Shown piece by piece: positions 18,192 to 26,498 of a stretch of DNA of 64,000 nt; the first letter of the stretch is position 1, and each line of letters begins with the position of its first letter. The notes below the pieces were generated by a model. That model had not been told where the DNA came from, did not search any database, and saw only the letters and a program-made list of their open reading frames with translations. The translations under genes and the position numbers were made by a program. The stretch spans positions 1,984,001-2,048,000 of the forward strand of contig NZ_CP010054.1 of the NCBI RefSeq assembly GCF_000801315.1. The letters run 5' to 3'. The stretch is from Hymenobacter sp. DG25B. GTDB lineage: Bacteria; Bacteroidota; Bacteroidia; Cytophagales; Hymenobacteraceae.

Positions 18192-18743
18192 CTACCTTGC
18201 GGCCGGCTGGGCTACTTGCTTAGTAATGCGCTCCAGCTGCTTTTGATGATGCAGGATATGATCCAGCATAAAATCCAGGGTTTGCGTGATGGTGAGCATG
18301 CCCGAGCGGGGATGCTTGAAAATGGTGCGGTTCAGCAGTTTGCCTGGATACTCGTTTAAGGTGCGCTCCAGGCGGCGGCGCGAGGCCTCCCACTCAGCGC
18401 GTAGCTCCGCCAGCGGCGGAACCGCTTCCGGCGTTAGCTTAGTAAGCGAAGCCGGCGCTTTAAAACGCGTAAAAGGCAGCCGCAAAAGGACCCGCAGCAG
18501 CCGCGACTTCAGAAAAGAACCTATGCCGCCTGCCTGCAACCCCTCCGCCTGCAGCACTTTTTTTTCCACATACAGCCCAATGCCCGTTTCGGCTACCACC
18601 AGGTGCTGGACTACCTGCGCCGCCGACCACTGGCCCGGGCCTGGCGCCTGGTACGCCTGCTCTCCCAGCACGGCGGCCGAAGCCAGCAGACGGTTAGTGG
18701 CATGTTCCAACTGCTCAAAGCGTATGTGTAAGCGGTGATTCAT
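18192..18743 (-). CDS. DinB-superfamily protein
   Basis: A 183-residue protein. Early segments PGPGQWSAAQVVQHLVVAE and the late HILHHQKQLERI hold the spaced His residues of the DinB/YfiT metal-binding four-helix bundle. In this family the fold serves thiol-dependent transferases or DNA-damage-inducible proteins of unknown reaction. The gene converges with the thioesterase (14 bp apart). No operon partners. Function is assigned at fold level only. Confidence 0.75.
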   Translation of the reverse strand: MNHRLHIRFEQLEHATNRLLASAAVLGEQAYQAPGPGQWSAAQVVQHLVVAETGIGLYVEKKVLQAEGLQAGGIGSFLKSRLLRVLLRLPFTRFKAPASLTKLTPEAVPPLAELRAEWEASRRRLERTLNEYPGKLLNRTIFKHPRSGMLTITQTLDFMLDHILHHQKQLERITKQVAQPAAR

Positions 18744-18863
18744 AAAAGGGCGGGCGTAAGGAGGTAGGGAGGCGTAAACTACAAATTTGGGCCCAAACGC
18801 CAGCCTGCAGCTATAACGCAGGCTGCTATCCGGCAGCTAACTCGTTCCGTCACAAAATCAAAT

Positions 18864-18899
18864 AAAAAGCCCCGCCGGAGAATACCAGCGAGGCTTTTT
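18864..18899. terminator. Terminator downstream of pdhB
   Basis: Stem AAAAAGCCCCGCCGG / CCAGCGAGGCTTTTT with two G-U-type mismatches, just after the pdhB stop codon; on the minus strand it ends in a T-run. Confidence 0.8.
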
Positions 18900-18918
18900 A
18901 GTAGGTGAATGCCGAAAG

Positions 18919-19902
18919 CTAAGCTTTCTGATAGGTTACTTCCTTTACCGCGGCTACTGTGCGGGCCACATTGGGCAGCGAGGCCTCAATGAGGGTAGGT
19001 GCGTAGGGTAGGGGCACGTCCTGGCAGGTAATGCGCACTACGGGGGCATCAAGGTAGTCGAAGGCGCGGCGCTGCACCATGTAGGCCAGCTCCGAGCTGA
19101 TGCTGGCCAGGGGCCAGGCTTCTTCTACCACCACCATGCGGTTGGTTTTCTTTACCGATTCAATCAGGGTATCGTAGTCGATGGGGCGCACGGAGCGCAG
19201 GTCAATAACCTCGGCGTTGATGCCTTCCTTAGCCAGCTCATCGGCGGCGGCCAGGGCCACTTTCATCATTTTACCGAAGCTCACCAGCGTTACACTGTCG
19301 CCCTGACGGACTACGTTGGCTTTGCCAATCGGAATCAGGTACTCTTCTTCGGGCACCTCGCCTTTGTCGCCGTACATCAGCTCCGACTCCATGAAAATCA
19401 CCGGGTCAGCGTCGCGGATGGCGGATTTCAACAGGCCTTTGGCATCGTAGGGAGTGGAAGGTACCACCACTTTCAGACCGGGGCAGTTAGCGTACCAGTT
19501 CTCGAAGTTCTGCGAGTGCTGCGAGGAAAGCATACCGGCGTTGCCGGTTGGGCCGCGGAATACGATAGGGCAGGAGTACTGACCACCCGACATGGAATAG
19601 ATTTTGGCCGCCGAGTTAATCACCTGATCAATAGCGACCAGGGAAAAGTTAAAGGTCATGAACTCGATGATGGGCAGCAGGCCGTTGATGGCCGCGCCTA
19701 CGCCAATGCCGGCAAAGCCCAGCTCGGCAATAGGCGTATCAATTACGCGCTCCGGACCGAATTCGTCGAGCATGCCCTGGCTTACTTTATAAGCGCCGTT
19801 ATACTCAGCTACTTCTTCGCCCATGAGAAACACGCGCGGGTCGCGGCGCATTTCTTCAGACATGGCTTCACGCAGGGCTTCCCGGAATTGGATGGTCCGC
19901 AT
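18919..19902 (-). CDS. pdhB: Pyruvate dehydrogenase E1 beta subunit
   Basis: A 327-residue transketolase-like protein: REALREAMSEEMRRDPRVFLMGEEVAEYNGAYKVS at the N-terminus, DTPIAELGFAGIGVGAA, the RGPTGNAGMLSSQHSQNFE loop, and a C-terminal transketolase domain (VIDLRSVRPIDYDTL, VVEEAWP). It pairs with an E1 alpha subunit (not in this window) to decarboxylate pyruvate with thiamine diphosphate. Length is normal. It is transcribed alone here; the alpha subunit must be encoded elsewhere, which is common in Bacteroidota. Confidence 0.93.
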   Translation of the reverse strand: MRTIQFREALREAMSEEMRRDPRVFLMGEEVAEYNGAYKVSQGMLDEFGPERVIDTPIAELGFAGIGVGAAINGLLPIIEFMTFNFSLVAIDQVINSAAKIYSMSGGQYSCPIVFRGPTGNAGMLSSQHSQNFENWYANCPGLKVVVPSTPYDAKGLLKSAIRDADPVIFMESELMYGDKGEVPEEEYLIPIGKANVVRQGDSVTLVSFGKMMKVALAAADELAKEGINAEVIDLRSVRPIDYDTLIESVKKTNRMVVVEEAWPLASISSELAYMVQRRAFDYLDAPVVRITCQDVPLPYAPTLIEASLPNVARTVAAVKEVTYQKA

Positions 19903-20043
19903 AGTCGTCAGTTGACAGAAAGTCGAAAAATCAGAAAGAAAAAGCCGGAGGATTTCCGGCCCGTAAAGCTACGACGCTCAGACGGGACGGGCAAATGAGG
20001 ATTTTGTAATGAAGTGGTGAGGAGAGAAGATGATGTGGGGGCC

Positions 20044-20188
20044 TGTCCTTGCGAGGAGGCACGACGAAGCAATCCGTCCTCTCAGACGTAGAAAACCATG
20101 AGATGTGAAAAGCCCTTTTCCGTTGCTGACGGGAAAGGGCTTTCTGGTAAAAGGATGGATTGCTTCGTCCATCGTCCTCGCAAGGACA
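20044..20188. repeat. Inverted repeat enclosing a terminator
   Basis: Arms at 20,044-20,079 and 20,153-20,188 (core CCTTGCGAGGA...ACGAAGCAATCC) match at about 31 of 36 positions. The enclosed hairpin at 20,108-20,143 has the stem AAAAGCCCTTTTCC / GGAAAGGGCTTT. It lies between two tandem minus-strand genes. The TTGCGAGGA...GAAGCAATCC core is a dispersed repeat that I recall from many genomes. Confidence 0.85.
20108..20143. terminator. Terminator after the TPR lipoprotein gene
   Basis: Stem AAAAGCCCTTTTCC / GGAAAGGGCTTT with a short loop, 66 nt past the stop codon of the minus-strand TPR gene and nested inside the inverted repeat. Confidence 0.75.
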
Positions 20189-20209
20189 CGGGCTGGCTAT
20201 AACACCTTC

Positions 20210-22021
20210 CTACTTCAAGGCTTCCATAAACGTTTTGCTGGCCGCAAAATCCCGGAACTCCAGGTCCTCTACCGCCCGCTGGGCAAACTGGCGGTCCAGC
20301 TGCACGGCCCGGCGCAGGTACTGGCCCATTTGGGCTTCGTCTTTTTGGCGGGCCGCCACCAGGGCCAGGCAGTAGTACGCCATGGCATCGTTGGGCTTCA
20401 GGGTGAGGGCTTCCTGATAAATCTGGGCCGCGCCTTCGTAGTTTTCCTTTAGCAGGTAAATCAGGGCGCGGTTCATGGTGTTCTGATAGGATTTGTCGCT
20501 GAAGCTGAGGCTGCGCAGGGCATCATCAGGCTGGCCTACTTCAATTTCCAGCGCGGCTTTATCGGCAAATACCTTGTTCAGAATGGGGCGGGGGCCGCCC
20601 AGCTTAATGGCGTAGTCGTAGTTCTGCAGAGCCTCCAGCTTGTCGCCGGCGCGGTGGTAGGCGGTGGCGGTGCGGTAGAAGGTGAGGGCTGTAGGGTTGC
20701 GGTGCGCGGCCAGGGTAAAGTTGGTAGCGGCCCGGCGCTGATAGGCTTTTTTCACCCGCAGGTTTACTTCTTTCTCGGCGCGGGCTGCCAGCACTACACC
20801 TAAGTTATGATAGGCTTCCCAGCGGCCAGTGGTAGCAATGGCGGTTTCATAGATGCGCTGCTTTTCGGCTAGCAGCGGTGTGAGCGTGGCGGAGTACCGC
20901 AACTCTTCGGGCGTTAGGGCATCGGCCTCCATCTGCTTTTCCACAATCTTTTTGGAGAGCAGGTAGATTTCCGATTCGTAGCGTTTAGGGGCGCTGTATT
21001 TCACGGCCACCGTGCCAAAGCGCATCACCGGGTAAATATATTGCTCCAGATAATCGAAGAAGGAAAGCTGGTGCAGCTGTAGCTCCCGCTCAGCAAACGT
21101 GCCTTCTGACTCATTCAGAATAGTCAGCACCGAATCTACCTGAGCGGGCTGCAGCGCTGACTCCTGCACCTTGTTCACGAACAAGTCCCAGCGGTTGCGG
21201 TAAGCCCGGGTATCAAAGCGGATTTCCTTCACCGAATTCAGGTAAGAGCTGACATCAACACGGTTTTTGTAGTACTTTACCAGGGCCTGCACGCGCTGGT
21301 CGGCCAGGTGCGGGTTCCGGGTTTCGGCTGGCTCGGGCGAGTTGCCGGCCACCACCATCACCAGCTCGGTTTTCTGGTTGGCTTCGATGAATTCTTCCAG
21401 GGCGGCTACGTTGGTGCCCAGATAGTTGCGAATTTTGCTTTCGCCGGTGTCAAAAAAGAACGGCAAAACGCGGGTGCCGCCGCCTTCCAGACTGGCCGTT
21501 TCCGGCAGGTAAGGAATCAGCGTATCCTGGCGCACTACCAGGCGGCTGGTGGTTACAATGCCGCGGGCTATGGGGAATGGCTTGCCGGTGCGTACTTTGC
21601 CGCCCGCCCGCCGCTGGCGGGCTTCGGGCGTGGCTAGCAGCTGGCCCGGGTTTTTACGTGGCGTGAAAGGAAACGAAAATTGCCTGGTTACTACTAGCTG
21701 GTCTTTGCGGTCCTCATCATACACGTACTCGCCGGATACAAAGCTGAGGCGGCCCACGGTGTCTTCCCGCAGTCCATTATCGTAGTGGTAGCTCAGGTTC
21801 AGGTTATAGGCTTTGCCTTTGCGCAGGTGGGCCGCCGGAACTTTCGCCTTCACCTCAAACAGCACATTTTCGCCGTTGGTATCCAGCACCGAGGGCTGAA
21901 CGGTAATTTGTTGGCCCTCACCGGCAACCTTCATCATCCGGGTAAGCGTACAACCCGACAAGGTGACGCCAAGGGTGGCTGCTAGAATAAGTGGTACAAC
22001 GCGCACAGATAGGCTGATCAT
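20210..22021 (-). CDS. TPR/OmpA-like outer-membrane lipoprotein
   Basis: A 603-residue predicted lipoprotein. The signal peptide ends in the lipobox VTLSGC about 23 residues from the ATG at 22,021; the ORF's upstream ATG (22,057) would add residues before the signal peptide. The middle region has an OmpA-like segment (FFFDTGESKIRNYLG, then LADQRVQALVKYYKNR). The C-terminal ~200 residues contain TPR-type helices (EAYHNLGVVLAARA, YRTATAYHRAGDKLEALQNYDYAI, MAYYCLALVAARQKDEAQMGQYL). It probably sits in the outer membrane and contacts peptidoglycan or a secretion/motility complex (inference). It has no close gene partner. Confidence 0.75.
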   Translation of the reverse strand: MISLSVRVVPLILAATLGVTLSGCTLTRMMKVAGEGQQITVQPSVLDTNGENVLFEVKAKVPAAHLRKGKAYNLNLSYHYDNGLREDTVGRLSFVSGEYVYDEDRKDQLVVTRQFSFPFTPRKNPGQLLATPEARQRRAGGKVRTGKPFPIARGIVTTSRLVVRQDTLIPYLPETASLEGGGTRVLPFFFDTGESKIRNYLGTNVAALEEFIEANQKTELVMVVAGNSPEPAETRNPHLADQRVQALVKYYKNRVDVSSYLNSVKEIRFDTRAYRNRWDLFVNKVQESALQPAQVDSVLTILNESEGTFAERELQLHQLSFFDYLEQYIYPVMRFGTVAVKYSAPKRYESEIYLLSKKIVEKQMEADALTPEELRYSATLTPLLAEKQRIYETAIATTGRWEAYHNLGVVLAARAEKEVNLRVKKAYQRRAATNFTLAAHRNPTALTFYRTATAYHRAGDKLEALQNYDYAIKLGGPRPILNKVFADKAALEIEVGQPDDALRSLSFSDKSYQNTMNRALIYLLKENYEGAAQIYQEALTLKPNDAMAYYCLALVAARQKDEAQMGQYLRRAVQLDRQFAQRAVEDLEFRDFAASKTFMEALK

Positions 22022-22181
22022 GTATTGAAAACGTGGTAGGCTAATTTCAGACAACAAACGAAAAACTCCTGATAAGAGGCGTAACTTGGGGCAAAATGCC
22101 GGGTAGAAGTTGTGCCTTTCGGCGTATCGTGTTACCTTAGACCAGGTTAGCCACTAAAGGCAGCTGTTGATAGTAAGGGCT

Positions 22182-22400
22182 ATGAGACGACTAACCGACT
22201 TTATTGAAAAGCAAAGCTTCGGCGTTTGCAATGCGCTGGGCGAGCGGCTGGGATTTTCTACCAGCAGCGTGCGCCTCTCGTTTGTGTACGCCTCATTCTT
22301 CACGTTTGGCTCCCCGGTGGTGCTGTACTTCGCGCTGGCGTTCTGGATGAACGTGCGCCGGGCTTTGCGCCGGCAGCGCAGCACCGTCTGGGATTTGTAG
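22182..22400 (+). CDS. PspC-domain protein, small
   Basis: A 72-residue protein. FGVCNALGERLGFSTSSVRLSFVYASFF followed by a hydrophobic helix (PVVLYFALAFWM) matches the PspC core: a short N-terminal helix, then a membrane segment. Such proteins act in envelope stress or membrane association. The ATG at 22,182 is preceded by AGTAAGGG, a fair ribosome-binding site. Its last ~108 bp overlap the end of the converging GT2 gene. Confidence 0.75.
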   Translation: MRRLTDFIEKQSFGVCNALGERLGFSTSSVRLSFVYASFFTFGSPVVLYFALAFWMNVRRALRRQRSTVWDL

Positions 22401-23441
22401 CTCCGCAAACGTCCGCTTTCCCTGGACAAAATATGCCCAAACCAGGCTGCCCGAGTAGGTGCCAGCCCGTTGGGCCACGATAAGGTGCGGCCGCGCCGCC
22501 CGCCTTTGGGTCTTCCAGTAGGAGCGCTTCCGCAGTACGTCTCGGTGGGCGCGCAGGACCGCCCTAAAATCGCCAAAAGCCCCCTGGGTGAGGAACCGCG
22601 CCGCGGCTACCCAGTCTAGCAGCAGACGCTGCGCCAGCGTGCTGGTTAGCTCCGCCGGGGCCGAGTTTTTGTATACCAGCGCCAGCCCATTACGAAAGTT
22701 GAGGTAGGTTTTGCGCGGGTTGCTTTTGTGCAGCGTGCCCCCGCCCACGTGGTAGACGGTGCTAGCGCCCTGGTACCAGATTTCATGGCTCGCATTCTGC
22801 AGGCGCCAGCACAGATCAATTTCCTCCATGTGGGCAAAAAACTCCGGTTCCAGGCCGCCCAGCGCGTGCCAGGCACTGGCGCGCACCATCATGCAGGCGC
22901 CGGTAGCCCAGGCCACGGGTCGGGCATCGTTATACTGGCCGTGGTCTTCTTCCAGGCTGTCAAACAGGCGCCCCCGGCAGAAGGGGTAGCCCAGCCGGTC
23001 GAGGTAGCCCCCGCCGGCGCCGGCATATTCGAAGTGCTTGGGCTGCTGCTGGCTCAGAATTTTGGGCTGACAGGCCGCTACAGTCGCGCGCTCTTCCAGC
23101 AGCTGGCGCAAAGGGCGTAGCCAGCCTGGCGTTACGGCTACATCCGAGTTCAGCAGCACATAGTACTGGAAATCCAGCTGGCGCAGCGCCTGGTTATAGC
23201 CTTCGCAGAAGCCCAGATTAGTAGCATGAAGGAGCACCCGCACGACCGGAAACTGCGCCCGCAGCCAAGCCACTGACGCATCGGTGGAGGCATTATCCGC
23301 TACTACAATGGTGGCCCCATCGGCTTGCGCCACTACCTCCGGCAAAAACTGCTGCAGCCAGTGCAGGCCATTCCAGTTCAGAATAACGACGGCTACATCT
23401 GTACAGGGCCCTCCAATTTCTGTGGGCTGACTAGAGACCAA
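22293..23441 (-). CDS. Glycosyltransferase family 2 protein
   Basis: About 382 residues. The N-terminal GT-A core is clear: VAVVILNWNGLHWLQQFLPEV, VVADNASTDASVAWL, YYVLLNSDVAVTPGWL (the DxD-like SDV), then FFAHMEEIDLCWRL. It probably transfers rhamnose or another hexose to a surface glycan. The ORF opens at 23,522, but those residues run antiparallel to no homology and overlap the ybaB coding region; the TTG at 23,441, overlapping the ybaB stop by about 10 bp, gives a normal N-terminus. The C-terminal ~35 residues (after VQGKRTFAELQ) are encoded opposite the PspC gene and look non-homologous. Confidence 0.82.
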   Translation of the reverse strand: MVSSQPTEIGGPCTDVAVVILNWNGLHWLQQFLPEVVAQADGATIVVADNASTDASVAWLRAQFPVVRVLLHATNLGFCEGYNQALRQLDFQYYVLLNSDVAVTPGWLRPLRQLLEERATVAACQPKILSQQQPKHFEYAGAGGGYLDRLGYPFCRGRLFDSLEEDHGQYNDARPVAWATGACMMVRASAWHALGGLEPEFFAHMEEIDLCWRLQNASHEIWYQGASTVYHVGGGTLHKSNPRKTYLNFRNGLALVYKNSAPAELTSTLAQRLLLDWVAAARFLTQGAFGDFRAVLRAHRDVLRKRSYWKTQRRAARPHLIVAQRAGTYSGSLVWAYFVQGKRTFAELQIPDGAALPAQSPAHVHPERQREVQHHRGAKREE

Positions 23442-23766
23442 GGTTACCGAAATCGAGGCCGGGAATGTTGGGCAGCAGGCCCGAAGTTTTGTTTTTGAGT
23501 TCTTCCTTGGCTTTTTCGCCAACTTCTTCCAGGGCCTTATTCACGGCGGCCACTACCAAGTCCGCCATCATGTCACGGTCGGGGCCGGAGAGCAGGCTTT
23601 CGTCAATATCGAGCTTCAGCACGCGGCGCTGCCCGTTCACGGTAGCCTTCACCAGACCACCGCCCGATTCGGCCGTGACGGTGAGGTGCTGCAGCTCGTC
23701 CTGCGCCTGCTTCATTTTATCCTGGAGCTCTTTTACCTTCCCCATCATGCCCATCATGTCAAACAT
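23431..23766 (-). CDS. ybaB: YbaB/EbfC nucleoid-associated protein
   Basis: A 111-residue protein: MFDMMGMMGKVKELQDKMKQAQDELQHLTVTAESGGGLVKATVNGQ... is the standard YbaB N-terminus, with conserved VNGQRRVLKLDIDESLL. YbaB dimers bind DNA and affect gene expression and nucleoid structure. The reading frame is complete, but the first 15 codons lie in the 47-bp element core, so the original upstream region now sits 18 kb away at 42,127. Expression must come from sequence inside the element or from read-through. Confidence 0.93.
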   Translation of the reverse strand: MFDMMGMMGKVKELQDKMKQAQDELQHLTVTAESGGGLVKATVNGQRRVLKLDIDESLLSGPDRDMMADLVVAAVNKALEEVGEKAKEELKNKTSGLLPNIPGLDFGNLGL

Positions 23767-23770
23767 ATGC
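23724..23770. repeat. attL core, inside the intact ybaB
   Basis: 47 bp, identical to 42,081-42,127 except for one base (G at 23,758, A at 42,115), which is synonymous (Asp codon 3 of ybaB). It includes the ybaB ATG. Outside it the two loci diverge at once. Confidence 0.9.
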
Positions 23771-23816
23771 TCAAAATCTTTACGTAGTGGCTAAAAAAGA
23801 GGGCTTTTCAATTTCA

Positions 23817-23837
23817 ATTGATACAGGATTGATACAG
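23817..23837. promoter_or_regulatory. Putative integrase arm-type sites, left end
   Basis: Two direct copies of ATTGATACAG at 23,817-23,826 and 23,828-23,837, 11 bp apart (one helical turn), the first 46 bp from the core. A matching copy is at the right end. Confidence 0.55.
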
Positions 23838-23862
23838 AAAAGTAGTGCCCATATCGCTTCTG

Positions 23863-23877
23863 TGTCAAAATTTCACA
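23863..23877. promoter_or_regulatory. Palindromic operator-like site before the integrase gene
   Basis: TGTCAAAATTTCACA, one mismatch from the TGTGAAAWTTTCACA palindrome repeated elsewhere in the element, ending 19 bp before the integrase ATG, where a repressor could act. Confidence 0.45.
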
Positions 23878-23896
23878 ACGACTACATTCATATAGA

Positions 23897-25231
23897 ATGT
23901 CCAAAATCAGCTATCTCCTACGGCTAACCGGAAAGTCATCAACTGAGGCTGCAATTTACGTAAAGCATACGCATAGGGGCAGTCCTTTTGTGAAGTCAAC
24001 TGGCGCAGTAGTGCATCCTGACTACTTCAACGCTGAAACCGGGCGAGTTATTAGCAAGCTCCCCCAAGCGCCCGAGTTGAATGCCGCTATAGAAGCTGTT
24101 CGGGCCATGATGGAAATAGCAGCCCGCAACTTACTGGGCAAAGGGTTGGAACCCCTTAAGGAGAACATGGCCGATGAATACGGCAAGTTATTAGCTAACC
24201 AAGCAGCGGCTCAGCCCTCACAGGAAAGTAAGTGTATCGCCAGCGAGTCTGAACTTGAAAAGCTTCACCGAGAGCTGCGGGAACTGGAGCTATTGGTAGA
24301 AGCCAAGAAGAAGGAGGTAGAGAGCTATGAGCTTCGGTTGGGTATCTACGAAGGGAGGTTACTGTCGAAATTTATTTTTGATTATCGTAAAGCCCGGGAG
24401 TCAACGCTCAAACCCAACTCCCTGCGCTTGTTCACCAATGTAGCAGAATGGGTGACGAAATTCCGCTCTCAGTGGCGTATTGACGAGGTAAACGTGAAAA
24501 CCTTGCGTGAATTTCAGAACTTCCTCTTAGCACAAGGGAAGCAATCACAAACGGTAGCTGACCTTATCACGAAGACGAAAAGCGTCGTCTACTACTACGC
24601 CCGTACGTTAAGGCTGGACATCTCCGAACTCAAAGACTTTAGACTCGACTTCAAAAAGAAGAAAACGGGGAATGTCGTCTATCTGACGAAGGAAGAACTG
24701 GCTGATTTAATGGCGCTGCCTATTGAAAAGCCTACGGAGCGGGTAGTCAGGGACCAGTTCGTAGTGATGTCTTTAACTGGGGTCCGGTTTTCTGACAGTC
24801 GGTTGACTAAAGACAACATCGTAAACGGTCAGATTAGGGTCAGTACAGAAAAGACCGACACCGATGTGTTCATCCCTATGGCTCCCAAGGTCAGGGAAAT
24901 CTTGGAGGCCCATGATTACAATTTTAAGTATGTGCCAGCGTCAAATTTTAACAAGTATATCAAATCGATATGCAGCCGTATCCCCTCGATAGCAGATAGG
25001 AAGGAACTGGTGAAGACATATAGGGGGGGTAAGATTACGAAGCGGTATATCACGAAGGACCAATTAATTTCCTGCCATACAGGACGAAAAAATTTCATCA
25101 ATTTAGCCTTAGCGAAAGGGGTGAACCCAGTCGCCATTGCCGATATCGTTGGCCACGAAGGAACACACCTCATTATGAACACCTACGGCAGTAGTCGAGC
25201 CGGACGCGATGCTATTGCGTCGATTTGGTGA
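23897..25231 (+). CDS. Tyrosine integrase of the element
   Basis: A 444-residue tyrosine recombinase. The N-terminal arm-binding-like region is followed by an unusual charged helical insert (about 115-150, rich in E/K/L, coiled-coil-like). A core-binding SAM-like domain spans about 155-245, then the catalytic domain with R297 (MSLTGVRFSDSR), K319, H394 and R397 (SCHTGRKN), H420 (IVGHEG) and nucleophile Y430 (MNTYGSS). All catalytic residues are present. The domain layout is like the Bacteroidetes element integrases. It lies just inside attL, reads inward, and presumably catalyses exchange at the ybaB core. Confidence 0.93.
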   Translation: MSKISYLLRLTGKSSTEAAIYVKHTHRGSPFVKSTGAVVHPDYFNAETGRVISKLPQAPELNAAIEAVRAMMEIAARNLLGKGLEPLKENMADEYGKLLANQAAAQPSQESKCIASESELEKLHRELRELELLVEAKKKEVESYELRLGIYEGRLLSKFIFDYRKARESTLKPNSLRLFTNVAEWVTKFRSQWRIDEVNVKTLREFQNFLLAQGKQSQTVADLITKTKSVVYYYARTLRLDISELKDFRLDFKKKKTGNVVYLTKEELADLMALPIEKPTERVVRDQFVVMSLTGVRFSDSRLTKDNIVNGQIRVSTEKTDTDVFIPMAPKVREILEAHDYNFKYVPASNFNKYIKSICSRIPSIADRKELVKTYRGGKITKRYITKDQLISCHTGRKNFINLALAKGVNPVAIADIVGHEGTHLIMNTYGSSRAGRDAIASIW

Positions 25232-25277
25232 CCCCTAATGAATTCGCATCTTCTATTATGCAAGCTTTCCTATTATA

Positions 25278-26387
25278 CTATGCAAAGCCATGTTTGGGAG
25301 GATATTCAAATGTATTTTCATCAGCATATTTATACTCTCTTGCTTTCAAAGAATTAGCCAACTCATTACTTTGAAAGTTAACTTGGTTTAATTTTTTGTT
25401 AGTGAATATCATTTGTTTGTTAATAGTTTCATAGTAATTATTTACATATGAATCAAAGCTTGATATAGATATCGAAAATGATATAATTAGGGTTTTATCC
25501 CCTTTAAAAGAAATGTTAAATGCATTAAAAAAATACGATGCCTCCTTTTTAATCTCATTAATATTTTTGTTTGATAATGCTTTTATAAATAAATCACTAT
25601 AGAGCATCGTTATAAACATTGTGAAACCGAAATCAGGCCTTAAAAATCTTGTGCCGGCGTTATATCTAATTTGAGCCGCCTCATTATAAATTGAGGATTT
25701 AATTGAATATATTGTATTAGAATAGTCTATAATTGAATAACATGAACGTTTTTTGTTGTCTAAAATTACATTTGAAAATGAATGCAATACATCTTCGGAT
25801 GAGAAGCAATCTTTAAAACCGTAATTCTCGTAAAATTCTACTTCCCCTGTAGTCTTAAAACTTTCTATATCTGACTCGAACTTGCTATTTAATTCAAAGT
25901 CAGTATTTTGGAGCCAATATGCCCAATTGTAGAAGGTTAAATCATCATCAAACATTAATTGTACTTTGACTCCCTCTTTTATATTTTCGATTGAGTTATC
26001 CTTTTTAAAAGTGTTTAGCTTATCGATTATGTCGTTTTTTACATTGAGAATACTTCCTTTTATATAGTCATTTTTGTGAGATTTTATTTCATCTTCATTT
26101 TTAATGTTGCCAAATTCTGAAATCAACATTTTATTAAGAAAATTTTGATATTTCCATATAACTATATATGCTGTAGTTGGCGGGTTGGATTTATATATCG
26201 GATTAGCTAAATCTTTATTTAATATAATAAAGCTGCTTGGCTCAATAATAAAATAGTCTATATTAATAATACACCATTGTATATATTTTTTGTCAATATC
26301 GTGCACCTCTAAAAGTGTTTTGTGCTTGTATTTGCCAAAGTCAAACACTGAATCATTTTGGTATAGCGTTAGCACATTTCTTTTCAT
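25278..26387 (-). CDS. Unknown protein with an ExoX-C-like N-terminal motif
   Basis: A 369-residue protein in a strikingly AT-rich stretch, with codon use unlike the rest of the element and the chromosome. Residues ~15-50 (DFGKYKHKTLLEVHDIDKKYIQWCI) match the ExoX C-terminal-like domain (FGKYKGK...Y..WCI), a small motif found in nucleases and in many Bacteroidota hypotheticals. The remainder is Asn/Ile/Lys-rich with no family that I recognise; no signal peptide. It lies beside the integrase in a restriction island, so a nucleic-acid or defence role is plausible but unproven. Probably acquired separately. Confidence 0.7.
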   Translation of the reverse strand: MKRNVLTLYQNDSVFDFGKYKHKTLLEVHDIDKKYIQWCIINIDYFIIEPSSFIILNKDLANPIYKSNPPTTAYIVIWKYQNFLNKMLISEFGNIKNEDEIKSHKNDYIKGSILNVKNDIIDKLNTFKKDNSIENIKEGVKVQLMFDDDLTFYNWAYWLQNTDFELNSKFESDIESFKTTGEVEFYENYGFKDCFSSEDVLHSFSNVILDNKKRSCYSIIDYSNTIYSIKSSIYNEAAQIRYNAGTRFLRPDFGFTMFITMLYSDLFIKALSNKNINEIKKEASYFFNAFNISFKGDKTLIISFSISISSFDSYVNNYYETINKQMIFTNKKLNQVNFQSNELANSLKAREYKYADENTFEYPPKHGFA

Positions 26388-26413
26388 GGATTCTAAAGGA
26401 TTTTATTATTGTG

Positions 26414-26443
26414 CAAATTTGATGTGTGTTAAATATAGACAAA
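26414..26443 (-). promoter_or_regulatory. Possible promoter of the ExoX-C-like gene
   Basis: On the minus strand TTTG (26,443-26,440) is followed after 18 nt by CAAATTTG (26,421-26,414), one mismatch from TAnnTTTG, ending 26 nt before the ATG at 26,387. Confidence 0.35.
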
Positions 26444-26498
26444 GCTTGAAAGCCTAATTACTGTTTACTAGTCTCAAGAAGTAGACTTTCCCAAAAAA

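Noticed and set aside
22293..23522. Longer start for the GT2 gene (23,522)
   Set aside because: The extra N-terminus runs through ybaB in another frame and has no GT-A similarity.
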